A stretch of 64,000 bases of DNA, taken from positions 558,001-622,000 of the forward strand of contig NZ_CP085840.1 in assembly GCF_020715685.1 (NCBI RefSeq), read 5' to 3'. Position 1 is the stretch's first letter, and every line of letters begins with the position of its first letter. Below the pieces are notes generated by a model. The model saw nothing but the letters and a program-made list of their open reading frames with translations, did not search any database and was not told where the DNA came from. Positions 24,314 through 32,708 of the stretch are shown here, in pieces. The translations under genes were made by a program, and so were the position numbers. Origin of the DNA: Dermatobacter hominis. Lineage in GTDB: Bacteria; Actinomycetota; Acidimicrobiia; Acidimicrobiales; Microtrichaceae.

Positions 24314-27300
24314 ATGTCCGCGCCCTCGACGACCCCGATCCCGGCCTCGCCTCCCGTCGAGCCGGGAACCCGCCGATCGTTCGGGGACCGGCTCCGGCAC
24401 GTCCCGATCGGGGCGGTCCTGCTGGTGCTCGTGGCGTACGTCCCCCTGCTGCTCACCAAGCCGGGGCGGATCGGGGCGGACACGAAGACGTACCTGTACC
24501 TGGACCCGGGCCGCCTCCTGTCGCGGGCGGTGTCGATGTGGGACCCGAACATCGGGCTCGGGACGATCACGCACCAGAACATCGGCTACCTCTGGCCGAT
24601 GGGTCCGTACTACTGGCTCATGCAGACGCTGGGCGTGCCCGACTGGGTGGCCCAGCGCCTCTGGCTGGGGTCGATCATCTGCGCCGCGGGGCTCGGCGTC
24701 CGGTTCCTCCTGAAGGAGCTGCACTGGCGCTCGGCCGGCATCACGGTCGCGTCGTTCGCCTACGCGCTCAGCCCCTACCTGCTCGACTACGGCGCCCGGA
24801 TCTCGGTGATCCTGCTGCCGTTCGCAGGCCTGCCGTGGTTGGTGGGCCTGGCCGCCCGATCGATCCGGACCGGTGGCTGGCGGGCGCCGGCCGCCTTCGC
24901 GCTCGTGACGCTCACCGTGGGCGGCGTCAACGCCACATCGCTCCTGCTCGTGATGGTGGCGCCGGTGCTGTGGATGGCCCACGCCACCTTCGTCGCCCGG
25001 GAGGCGACGCTCCGGCGCACGCTGGCAGCCGGGCTGCGGATCAGCGTCCTGACGCTGGTCACCAGCTTCTGGTGGATCGCCGGCCTGGCCGTGCAGGGCG
25101 CGTACGGCATCCCGATCCTGCGCTACACCGAGACGTACTTCGTCGTGGCCGGCGCCGCGCTCGCGACCGAGCTCCTGCGCGGGCTCGGGTACTGGTACTT
25201 CTACGGGCGGGACGCCCTCGGGCCCTGGATCCGGCCGGCGATCACGATGGTCCAGGCGCTGCCGGCGCTCGCGCTCAGCTACCTGCTGCCGATCCTCGCC
25301 TTCTGCGGCGGCCTGCTCAGCCGGTTCCGCCACCGCGGCTACTTCGGCCTGCTCGTCGTGGCCGGGCTCGTCATCGGCGTGGGGGCGCACCCCTGGACGG
25401 CCTCGAGCCCCGCCGGCGCGGCCTTCAAGCAGTGGACGACGACCGACTCGGGCCTGGCGTTCCGCTCGACGCCGCGGGCCGTCCCGCTGATCGCACTCGG
25501 GCTCGCCGTCCTCCTCGGCGCCGGGGCCGCCGCGGTGGGCCGCTGGAAGCCCGGGCTGCGCGTGCCGGTGGCCGGCGCGCTCCTCCTGCTGATCTGCCTC
25601 AACCAGCTCGCGCTGTTCCGTGGGCAGATGGTGGACGAGAACCTCGACCGGCCGAGCGACGTGCCCTCGTACTGGCAGGACGCCGCCGCCTTCCTCGACG
25701 ACGGCGATCCCGCCTACCGCGTCGCCGAGGTGCCCGGCGTCGACTTCGCCACGTACCGGTGGGGCAACACGGTCGACCCGATCACGCCCGGGCTCATGGA
25801 CCGCGACTACGTCGCCCGCGAGCTCATCCCCTACGGCACGCCGGCGTCGTCGAACCTCCTCAACGACTGGGACCTGCCGGTGCAGGAGGGCACGTCGGAC
25901 CCCAGGACGTGGGCCCCGATCGCCCGGCTGCTCGGCGTCGACCAGATCATCCACCGCGCCGACCTGCAGTACGAGCGCTTCCGCACGCCGCGCCCGCGGT
26001 CGCTCGACGCCGAGCTCCGGTCCGCGCCGGGTATCGGCGAGCCGACCACGTTCGGCGACGCCCGGCCCAACGTGGCCGACCCGCGGCTCCCCCTCGACGA
26101 CGCCATCGAGTACGGCACGCCCGCCAGCGACGCCGATCCCGCGCCCGTCTCGGTGTTCCCCGTCGAGGACCCCCGGCCGATGCTGCGCACGGAGCAGGCC
26201 TCGGCCCCGGTGCTGATGGCCGGGAACGCCGCGGGCATCGTCGGCCTGGCCGCCTCGGGCGGGCTCCAGGCGGATCGCCCCCTCTTCTACTCCGGCTCGT
26301 TCGCCGACGACCCCGGGGACATGGAATCGATCGCCGCCGAGCCAGAGTCGTCGCTCGTCGTGACCGACACCAACCGCCGCCAGGCCCGGCGCTGGGGCTC
26401 GGTGAGGGAGAACGACGGCTACACCGAGATGGCCGGCGAGGCGCCGCTCGTCGCCGATCCGGCCGACAACCGCCTCGACGTGTTCCCCGACGCGGACGAC
26501 GACGCCTTCACCGTCACCGAGCAGGTGGGCGGCGCCGTGGCCCGCGCCAGCTCCTACGGCAACCCGGTGAGCTACACGGCCAGCGGCCGGGCCGCCCGCG
26601 CGATCGACGGCGATCCGAGCACGGCGTGGCAGGTCGGCGCGTTCGAGGGCGTCGACGGCGAGTACCTGCAGCTGACCTTCGACGAGCCCGTCACGACCGA
26701 CCGGATCACGCTGCTGCAGGCCCAGAAGCCGGCCAACCGCTGGATCACCGGCGTCGAGCTGTCGTTCGACGACGAGGAGCGGGCGGTCGACGACCCCGAC
26801 GCCGGTGACCCGCTGTCGTCGGACCCGGTCCCCGTCGAGCTCACCGATGCGTCCCGCACGCCGCCCGGCCAGGAGATCACGTTCCCGGAGCGGACCTTCC
26901 GCACCCTCCGCATCGCGATCACCCGCACCAACCTGGGCGAGCTCGCCCGCTGGACCGGGATCTCCGACGTCGGGTTCGCCGAGGTCTCGGTGCCGGGCGT
27001 CGAGCCCACGGTCGAGGTCGTGCGACCGCCGGAGGACCTGCTCGACGGACTGGGCGACGGGTCCCTCGACCGACCGCTCTCCTACGTGTTCCAGCGCCGG
27101 GCCGCGGATCCGGCCGAGGTCGTGATCGACGACGAGGAGCGCCAGATGCTCCGCTGGGTCGAGGGCCCGGTCGCCCGGACGTTCCTGCCGTTCGGGACCG
27201 CTCGCATCTCGGGCCGCATCCCCGACCAGCAGGTCGACGAGCTGATCGGGGCCCGCGACGCCGCCGCGGGCGGCCTCACCGCGACGGCCGGCGCCACGCT

Positions 27301-28876
27301 GGCCGGTGACCTGCGCGCCCGCGCGTCGGTCGCCGTGGACGGCGACGACGCGACCGCGTGGCAGACCCCGGTGAACGGCGCCGTCGGCGACTGGATCGAG
27401 GTGACGTACCCGCAGCCGGTGACGATCGACGGGCTGCCGATGTCGATCGTGACCGACGGGCGTCACTCGGTCCCCTCGAAGGTCGCGCTGCAGGTCGACG
27501 GGGTCGACGGCCCGACGCTCGACCTGGCGGCCGCCGGCGTCACGTCCGGAGCCCGAGCCGACGGCACGGTCGACCGGTCCGGCGAGCGCGGCACCACGAC
27601 GACGGTCGAGGTGCCGACGGGCCCGATCACCGGCACGACGTTCCGCTTCCGCATCGACGAGGTGCAGGAGGTCCGGTCCCTCGACTGGTTCAGCGGGTCC
27701 CCCACCGTGGTGCCCGTCGGCATCGCCGAGCTCGGCCTGCCCACGCAGGCGCAGCCCTCGGCCGACGCGCCGCTGCCGGCGGAGTGCCGCAGCGACCTGC
27801 TCACGCTCGGCGACCGGCGCGTCGGGCTCCGAGTCGTCGGCACGGTGGGCCAGGCCCTCGGCCGCGAGCCGCTGCATCTGCAGTCGTGCGCCGCGGACGG
27901 CGACGCAGGACCCGGCGTGGCCGTCCCGGCCGGCCGCACCCTCCTCGAGACCGCCGACGGCCGCACCACCGGCATCGACGTCGACCAGCTGACGCTCGCC
28001 TCGGCGGCCGGCGGCGCCGCCGGCACCGACACCCTCGAGGACCCGCCGGGACCCGGCCCCACGCCGCCGGCGACGACCACGACGCGCACCGCCCGCACGG
28101 CGTACGAAGCGAAGGTCACCGACGCCGACGAGCCCTACTGGGTGGTGCTCGGCCAGAGCCTGTCGCCCGGCTGGACCGCCACCGCCGAGGGCAGCGGGGG
28201 GACGGTGGACCTCGGGGAGCCGACGCTCGTCAACGGCTTCGCCAACGGGTGGCGGGTCGACCCGTCCGAGGTCGGCGCGGACGCCACGATCACGATGACG
28301 TTCGCACCGCAGCGGATGGTGTGGATCGCCATCTGGGCCTCGCTCGTCGGCGTCGCCCTGTGCGTGTTCCTGGCGGCCGCGCCGACGCGCTGGCTCCGCC
28401 GCGTGCCGGTCGTCCGGCGGCTCACCGGGGCGCCCCTGTCCGACGACCTCGTCGGCACCGTCGACGTCGTCGGCGTCGGGCCCCTCTCGACCGACGGCCC
28501 GGCCCTCCCGGTCGGACGGTCGCTCGTGGTGGCGCTCGCCGTCGGCGTGGTGGCCGCGGTGTTCCTCGGCCCCTGGGTCGGGCTCGCGATCCTCGCCGTG
28601 ACCGCGCTGGCCCTCGCCGTGGGTCGGGGTCAGGTGCTGTTGCGGATCGCGTGCGTCGGGGGCCTCGGCCTCGCTACGGCCTACATCGTCGTCCGCCAGG
28701 CCCGCGCCGACCTCCTCGTCGACTTCGAGTGGATGAACGAGTTCGAGATCACCCACGCCTGGGCGCTGTTCGCCACCGGCCTGCTGGCGGTCGACCCCCT
28801 CGTCGAGCTCCTCCGCCGCTCCAGGGCCGGCGGCCCGGACGCCCCCACCGACGAGTCCCCCACCGAAACTGCGTGA
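24314..28876 (+). CDS. AftD-like alpha-(1->3)-arabinofuranosyltransferase family protein (DUF3367)
   Basis: At 1520 residues it is close to mycobacterial AftD (about 1400). The N-terminal GT-C module has about 11 helices (residues 30-430), with GADTKTYLYLDPGRLL in the first loop; Asp56 sits at the expected catalytic position. DUF3367-type features include WDPNIGLGTITHQNIGYLWP and FRSTPRAVPLIALGL. A large outside region follows, with two discoidin/CBM-like domains: ARASSYGNPVSYTA from ~738 with IDGDPSTAWQVGAF, and ARASVAVDGDDATAW from ~1000. The C-terminus has about four helices from 1335 (MVWIAIWASLVGVALCVF). It would add arabinofuranose, or a related sugar, from a polyprenol-phosphate donor to a wall glycan. 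Whether this organism makes arabinogalactan is unknown. Confidence 0.88.
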   Translation: MSAPSTTPIPASPPVEPGTRRSFGDRLRHVPIGAVLLVLVAYVPLLLTKPGRIGADTKTYLYLDPGRLLSRAVSMWDPNIGLGTITHQNIGYLWPMGPYYWLMQTLGVPDWVAQRLWLGSIICAAGLGVRFLLKELHWRSAGITVASFAYALSPYLLDYGARISVILLPFAGLPWLVGLAARSIRTGGWRAPAAFALVTLTVGGVNATSLLLVMVAPVLWMAHATFVAREATLRRTLAAGLRISVLTLVTSFWWIAGLAVQGAYGIPILRYTETYFVVAGAALATELLRGLGYWYFYGRDALGPWIRPAITMVQALPALALSYLLPILAFCGGLLSRFRHRGYFGLLVVAGLVIGVGAHPWTASSPAGAAFKQWTTTDSGLAFRSTPRAVPLIALGLAVLLGAGAAAVGRWKPGLRVPVAGALLLLICLNQLALFRGQMVDENLDRPSDVPSYWQDAAAFLDDGDPAYRVAEVPGVDFATYRWGNTVDPITPGLMDRDYVARELIPYGTPASSNLLNDWDLPVQEGTSDPRTWAPIARLLGVDQIIHRADLQYERFRTPRPRSLDAELRSAPGIGEPTTFGDARPNVADPRLPLDDAIEYGTPASDADPAPVSVFPVEDPRPMLRTEQASAPVLMAGNAAGIVGLAASGGLQADRPLFYSGSFADDPGDMESIAAEPESSLVVTDTNRRQARRWGSVRENDGYTEMAGEAPLVADPADNRLDVFPDADDDAFTVTEQVGGAVARASSYGNPVSYTASGRAARAIDGDPSTAWQVGAFEGVDGEYLQLTFDEPVTTDRITLLQAQKPANRWITGVELSFDDEERAVDDPDAGDPLSSDPVPVELTDASRTPPGQEITFPERTFRTLRIAITRTNLGELARWTGISDVGFAEVSVPGVEPTVEVVRPPEDLLDGLGDGSLDRPLSYVFQRRAADPAEVVIDDEERQMLRWVEGPVARTFLPFGTARISGRIPDQQVDELIGARDAAAGGLTATAGATLAGDLRARASVAVDGDDATAWQTPVNGAVGDWIEVTYPQPVTIDGLPMSIVTDGRHSVPSKVALQVDGVDGPTLDLAAAGVTSGARADGTVDRSGERGTTTTVEVPTGPITGTTFRFRIDEVQEVRSLDWFSGSPTVVPVGIAELGLPTQAQPSADAPLPAECRSDLLTLGDRRVGLRVVGTVGQALGREPLHLQSCAADGDAGPGVAVPAGRTLLETADGRTTGIDVDQLTLASAAGGAAGTDTLEDPPGPGPTPPATTTTRTARTAYEAKVTDADEPYWVVLGQSLSPGWTATAEGSGGTVDLGEPTLVNGFANGWRVDPSEVGADATITMTFAPQRMVWIAIWASLVGVALCVFLAAAPTRWLRRVPVVRRLTGAPLSDDLVGTVDVVGVGPLSTDGPALPVGRSLVVALAVGVVAAVFLGPWVGLAILAVTALALAVGRGQVLLRIACVGGLGLATAYIVVRQARADLLVDFEWMNEFEITHAWALFATGLLAVDPLVELLRRSRAGGPDAPTDESPTETA

Positions 28877-28897
28877 GCCGGCACCCGGCCCATGGGC

Positions 28898-29680
28898 TCA
28901 GTCGATGGGGTCGGAGCAGACCGCGAACAGGACGAGCGTGGTGTCGTCGATGTCGTCGGTCAGGAAGAACTCGTCGTCGGTGATGCCCGACGCGCCGCCG
29001 ACCTGCTCGGTGTTGGTGAAGCGGTAGGCCAGGCGGCGCCCGGTGGCGTGCAGCCAGACGAACGCCTCCCGCGGCAGCTTGTGGCGCAGGCCGAGCGGGT
29101 CGAGCCGCAGCAGCTTGTTCGCCATCTCGCGGCGCTTCTCGAAGTCGGCCTTGACTCGGGGCGTGGCGTCGAGCCCGTGGACCTCGACCGAGCGGAAGTG
29201 CCGGCCGAGCATGTCGCGCAGCTCATCGGGCCCGAACAGGTACACGTGGTACGGGTTCTCGAAGTCGGCCGGCTCGTTCGGCGTGATGAAGAACGCCGTG
29301 CCGCCGGGCGAGAGGACCCGGGCCACCTCCTCGACGTGGTGCTCGGGCTCGGTGAAGTGCTCGATGAGGTGCGACGAGCACACGTTGTCGAACGTGTCGC
29401 CCTTGAGCGCCAGCAGCGAGCCGTCGGAGCAGATCGCCCGCATGCCGGCACCGCCGTGGGTCCGCACCGCGGTGGCGGCGGTCTCGGCGTCGTAGTCCAC
29501 GCCCACGAGCTCGCGCTCGGACCCTGCGAAGCCCACCGACTCGTCGCCCAGGCCGCAGCCGACGTCCAGGAACCGCCCGTCGGCCATCCGAGCCCGCACC
29601 TCGCGGTAGCCCGCGGTGTGCAGGGCGAGCAGCGAGTCGGGTGTCTGGCCCTGCATCGGGCGCTCACCGGTGAGCTTCAC
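28898..29680 (-). CDS. Class I SAM-dependent methyltransferase
   Basis: The protein has 260 residues from the GTG at 29680 (AGGAG 5 bases before); an in-frame GTG at 29686 lies too close to the ribosome site. The Rossmann motif I is GRFLDVGCGLGDESVGF. Motif II includes LVGVDYDAETAA, and the post-motif is FDNVCSSHLIEHFTEPEHHVEEVARVLSPGGTAFF, typical of Methyltransf_11/UbiE-like enzymes of glycan and lipid loci. The C-terminal 110 residues (FGPDELRDMLGRHFRSVEVHGLD onward) are less conserved. The substrate is unknown; methylation of a surface glycan fits the neighbourhood. It is divergent from the GT4 gene across 65 bases. Confidence 0.9.
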   Translation of the reverse strand: MKLTGERPMQGQTPDSLLALHTAGYREVRARMADGRFLDVGCGLGDESVGFAGSERELVGVDYDAETAATAVRTHGGAGMRAICSDGSLLALKGDTFDNVCSSHLIEHFTEPEHHVEEVARVLSPGGTAFFITPNEPADFENPYHVYLFGPDELRDMLGRHFRSVEVHGLDATPRVKADFEKRREMANKLLRLDPLGLRHKLPREAFVWLHATGRRLAYRFTNTEQVGGASGITDDEFFLTDDIDDTTLVLFAVCSDPID

Positions 29681-29729
29681 GGTCACTCCTCATGGCGCGC
29701 GGTTCCCCGGTGGCGGGGAACGGTCTGCG

Positions 29730-29735
29730 TAGCAT
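29730..29735 (+). promoter_or_regulatory. -10 box TAGCAT upstream of GT4 gene
   Basis: TAGCAT ends 10 bases before the ATG at 29746. It lies in the short divergent region shared with the methyltransferase gene. Leaderless or near-leaderless transcription is predicted. Confidence 0.5.
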
Positions 29736-29745
29736 ACGGGTCCCC

Positions 29746-31035
29746 ATGGAGCCGCCCCTTGCAAGCAGCCGCACCGTCGACGCCATCGCCGAGCTGGCGG
29801 ACCGCTCCGGGATCAGCCGGATCCACGTGTTCGGGTGGCGGGACCTGGACGACGACGAGGCCGGCGGCTCCGAGGTCCACGCCGACAGCATCGAGGCGAT
29901 CTGGGCCCAGGCCGGGCTGCTGGTCACGCACCGCACGTCGACGTCGGTCGGGCGCCCGCCGACCGACCTCCGCCACGGCTACCGGGTGAGCCGGCGCGGC
30001 AACCGCTACGTCGTGTTCCCCCGGGCCGCCGTCGCCGAGCTCACCGGGCACCTCGGCAGCGCGGATGCCGTGATCGAGATCTGGAACGGCGTGCCGTTCA
30101 TGTCGCCGCTCTGGTGGCACGGCCCCACGTCGGTGTGGCTGCACCACGTGCACGGCCCGATGTGGCAGCAGAGCCTGCCGGGGCCGGTGGCAGCGCTCGG
30201 CAACCTGCTCGAGGAGCGGCTGGCCCCGCCGTTCTACCGGCGCGTGCCGGTCGTGACGCTGTCGCCGTCGTCCAAGGAGGAGCTCGTCGAGGAGCTCGGC
30301 TTCGACGCCGGCCACGTCACGGTGATCCCGCCGGGGATCGACCCGTTCTTCTCCCCCGCCCCGGCCGCAGGGCCCGATCGCTCGCCCACCCCCCTGTGCG
30401 TCGCCGTGGGCCGGCTCACACCGGTCAAGGACTTCCCGCGCCTCGTGCGCGTGATGGCGGCGGTGCGCGAGCGGGTCCCCGACGTCGAGCTCGTGATCGT
30501 CGGCGAGGGCTACCAGCGCGAGGAGATCGAGGCGCAGGTCGCCGCGGTCGGCGGCCGCGACTGGGTCCGCCTCCCGGGCCGCCTGAGCGACGACGAGCTG
30601 CTCGACCTCTACCGGAGGGCCTGGCTCGCGGTGTCGGCCTCGACGCGCGAGGGCTGGGGCATGACGCTCACCGAGGCCGCGGCGTGCGGCACACCCGCGG
30701 TGGCGACCGACATCGCCGGCCACGCCGACGCGATCGACGCCGGCCGCAGCGGGCTGCTCGGGCGATCCGACTCCGAGCTCGCCGGGATCGTCGCCGACGT
30801 GCTCACCGACCCCGAGCTGCTGGCTCGCCTCCGCGCCGGGGCCCTGGAACGGGCCGGCGAGCTGACGTGGGAGGCGAGCGCGCTCGCGAACTTCCGGGTG
30901 CTCGCCGACGACGCCCTCGCGCTGCGGGCGGTCGGCGGGCGCCGCCGCCGCATGCCCAAGCACCCGCGCCGCACCCCGGCCGGCGCCCCGCGACGCGCGG
31001 GCGCGGGCGGCCCCGACGCCGGGGCACGGCCGTGA
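29746..31035 (+). CDS. GT4-family glycosyltransferase
   Basis: A 429-residue GT-B enzyme. The N-terminal half has FGWRDLDDDEAGGSEVHADSI, in the style of GT4 acceptor loops, and VWLHHVHGPMWQQSLPG. The C-terminal half has VTVIPPGIDPFFSP, CVAVGRLTPVKDFPRLVRVM, VELVIVGEGYQREEIEAQ, LPGRLSDDELLDLYRRAWLAVSAS and the nucleotide-sugar motif REGWGMTLTEAAACGTPAVATDIAGH. The C-terminal 40 residues are Arg/Pro-rich and unlike the family. It acts in the cytosol or at the inner membrane face. The stop overlaps the start of the HAD nucleotidase gene (GTGA). ATG at 29746 is preferred to the earlier frame opening at 29692, which would overlap the promoter. Confidence 0.92.
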   Translation: MEPPLASSRTVDAIAELADRSGISRIHVFGWRDLDDDEAGGSEVHADSIEAIWAQAGLLVTHRTSTSVGRPPTDLRHGYRVSRRGNRYVVFPRAAVAELTGHLGSADAVIEIWNGVPFMSPLWWHGPTSVWLHHVHGPMWQQSLPGPVAALGNLLEERLAPPFYRRVPVVTLSPSSKEELVEELGFDAGHVTVIPPGIDPFFSPAPAAGPDRSPTPLCVAVGRLTPVKDFPRLVRVMAAVRERVPDVELVIVGEGYQREEIEAQVAAVGGRDWVRLPGRLSDDELLDLYRRAWLAVSASTREGWGMTLTEAAACGTPAVATDIAGHADAIDAGRSGLLGRSDSELAGIVADVLTDPELLARLRAGALERAGELTWEASALANFRVLADDALALRAVGGRRRRMPKHPRRTPAGAPRRAGAGGPDAGARP

Positions 31036-31688
31036 CCGACGGGGTGGGCGACTTCGTCCTCGGCGTCGACCTTGACGGGGTGTGCGCCGACTACACGTCG
31101 GCGTTCGCCGAGGTCGTGGCGGCCGAGCGCAGGATCCCGGCCGCCGACCTGACCACCGAGGTGAGCTGGGACTTCGCCGAGTGGGGCCTCGACCGTCAGG
31201 AGTTCCTCCGGCTGCACCGCGTCGGCGTGCAGGAGCGGCACATGTTCCGGAACATGCCGGCCATGGACGGCGTGGCCGACGCCCTCTGGCGGCTGTCGGA
31301 CGCCGGCGTCTGGATCCGCATCATCACGCACCGGCTGGTCACCAACTGGGGCCACGCGCTGATCGTGTCGGACACGGTCGACTGGCTCGACGCCAACCGC
31401 ATCCCGTACCGGGACCTGTGCTTCCTCGGCGCCAAGCCCGAGGCGCAGGCCGACGCCTACATCGAGGACGCGCCGCACAACGTGGCGGCGCTGCGGGCCG
31501 GCGGCAACACCGTCGTCGTGTTCGACCAGCCCTACAACCGGGACCTCGACGGGCCCCGCGCCGTCGACTGGAACGAGGCCGAGGCGGTGCTGGCCGAGCT
31601 GGTCGCGACCCGCACCGGCGTGTTCGCGGCCCAGCTCCCCGGCGTCGAGGCCGGCGCGGACCGGCTCGACCGCCGCAAGGGCACCTGA
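31032..31688 (+). CDS. HAD-superfamily 5'-nucleotidase (5'(3')-deoxyribonucleotidase-like)
   Basis: A 218-residue soluble phosphatase with a GTG start overlapping the GT4 stop. HAD motif I is GVDLDGVCADY, with nucleophile Asp13 and acid/base Asp15. Motif II is RIITHRL (the Thr position), motif III the Lys in LGAKPEAQ, and motif IV DAYIEDAPHNV. The NT5C-like cap begins with TSAFAEVVAAERRIP and contains VSWDFAEWGLDRQEF. It would remove phosphate from a (deoxy)nucleotide or a related sugar-nucleotide by-product such as the NMP released by glycosyltransferases. That link to its coupled neighbour is inference. Confidence 0.87.
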   Translation: MTDGVGDFVLGVDLDGVCADYTSAFAEVVAAERRIPAADLTTEVSWDFAEWGLDRQEFLRLHRVGVQERHMFRNMPAMDGVADALWRLSDAGVWIRIITHRLVTNWGHALIVSDTVDWLDANRIPYRDLCFLGAKPEAQADAYIEDAPHNVAALRAGGNTVVVFDQPYNRDLDGPRAVDWNEAEAVLAELVATRTGVFAAQLPGVEAGADRLDRRKGT

Positions 31689-31761
31689 CCCCGAGCCGTC
31701 CCGTCCGGCCACGCGACCGGCCGGCCAGGCCGGGCCGGGCCGTGGGGTGGACGCCGGCGGG

Positions 31762-32637
31762 TCAGGCCGCGGGGTCGAGCGTGGCGTCCAGCCCCGCCCT
31801 CGGGCTGCGGGCGGCGACGATCGTGCGCACGCCGATCCAGGCCATGACGACGAGCACGGCGACGAACGCCCAGGCCGACGGCCGGCCCCAGTCGAGGTCG
31901 CCGCCGTGGCGGAGCAGCGCGATCCCCTGCAGGACGGCGAAGGCCACGTCGGCCGCGGCAGCAGGGCGCAGCCGGACGGCGTCGCGCTCGAGCACCGCGT
32001 GGCCGGCGGCGACGCCGAGGCTGAGCACCCACGCCCCGATGGCGCGCCCGGTCAGCGGGGTCACGGCCCACGGCCACCACGTGGCGTCCTCGGGCGCGGC
32101 GAGCATCCACGTGCCGACGAGGAGGAACAGCGCCGACTGCGCTGCCACGACCGCGACGACCGTGCGGCTGAGCGGCCGGGTCCGGGCCGGATCGATCCCG
32201 GGCACCCGCACCTGGCCGACCCAGATCACGAGCATCAGCACGGGCACGATGGCGTAGACGGCGATCCAGATCCACGTGACGAGCCGCGTCGAGAACCCGT
32301 GCTCGTCGCGGAGATGGAACTTGTCGATGTGCACGAGGGTGACGACGAGCGTGGTCGTGGTGAACACGAAGACCGTCGGCACCGCGATGCGGGCGTCGGC
32401 CCAGGTCCTCGCCCGCGCCCCGGTCCACTCGAACGCCGCGCTCGACCAGTAGGCGCCGCCGAGGAACACCGCGGTCATCGGCGGCGAGATCGTCCACGCG
32501 AACCAGCGATCGGTCCGCAGCGGGAAGAGGTACAGCTGGACCCCGGCCAGGGTGACGAGGACCCCGGCCGCCAGCAGGAGCCACCGCATGGACGGCAGCA
32601 GCTGGCGCACCGGGTGGTGCTCCACGGGGACCTCCAT
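31762..32637 (-). CDS. Multipass membrane protein of unknown function
   Basis: A 291-residue hydrophobic protein with eight or nine helices (WLLLAAGVLVTLAGVQLYLF, MTAVFLGGAYWSSAAF, VFVFTTTTLVVTLVHID, WIWIAVYAIVPVLMLVIWV, TVVAVVAAQSALFLLVGTWML, AIGAWVLSLGVAAGHAVL, FVAVLVVMAWIGVRTIV). ATG at 32637 with GAAGG 6 bases upstream is the chosen start. I do not recognise a family. It lies 71 bases downstream of the reductase-like gene on the same strand and may be co-transcribed, which would hint at a redox or stress setting. Confidence 0.75.
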   Translation of the reverse strand: MEVPVEHHPVRQLLPSMRWLLLAAGVLVTLAGVQLYLFPLRTDRWFAWTISPPMTAVFLGGAYWSSAAFEWTGARARTWADARIAVPTVFVFTTTTLVVTLVHIDKFHLRDEHGFSTRLVTWIWIAVYAIVPVLMLVIWVGQVRVPGIDPARTRPLSRTVVAVVAAQSALFLLVGTWMLAAPEDATWWPWAVTPLTGRAIGAWVLSLGVAAGHAVLERDAVRLRPAAAADVAFAVLQGIALLRHGGDLDWGRPSAWAFVAVLVVMAWIGVRTIVAARSPRAGLDATLDPAA

Positions 32638-32708
32638 CGCCGCCCTTCCCGCTCCTCGCTCGCTCGTCACCGTCGTCGGGTCGCTGCCATCGTCGGATCG
32701 GCCCGTCG

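Noticed and set aside
24050-28756. A 1568-codon open frame on the minus strand across the AftD-like gene
   Set aside because: It is the shadow frame opposite a GC-rich gene. Its translation is a low-complexity mix of Arg/Gly/Asp/Val without domains, while the plus-strand frame has clear family motifs.
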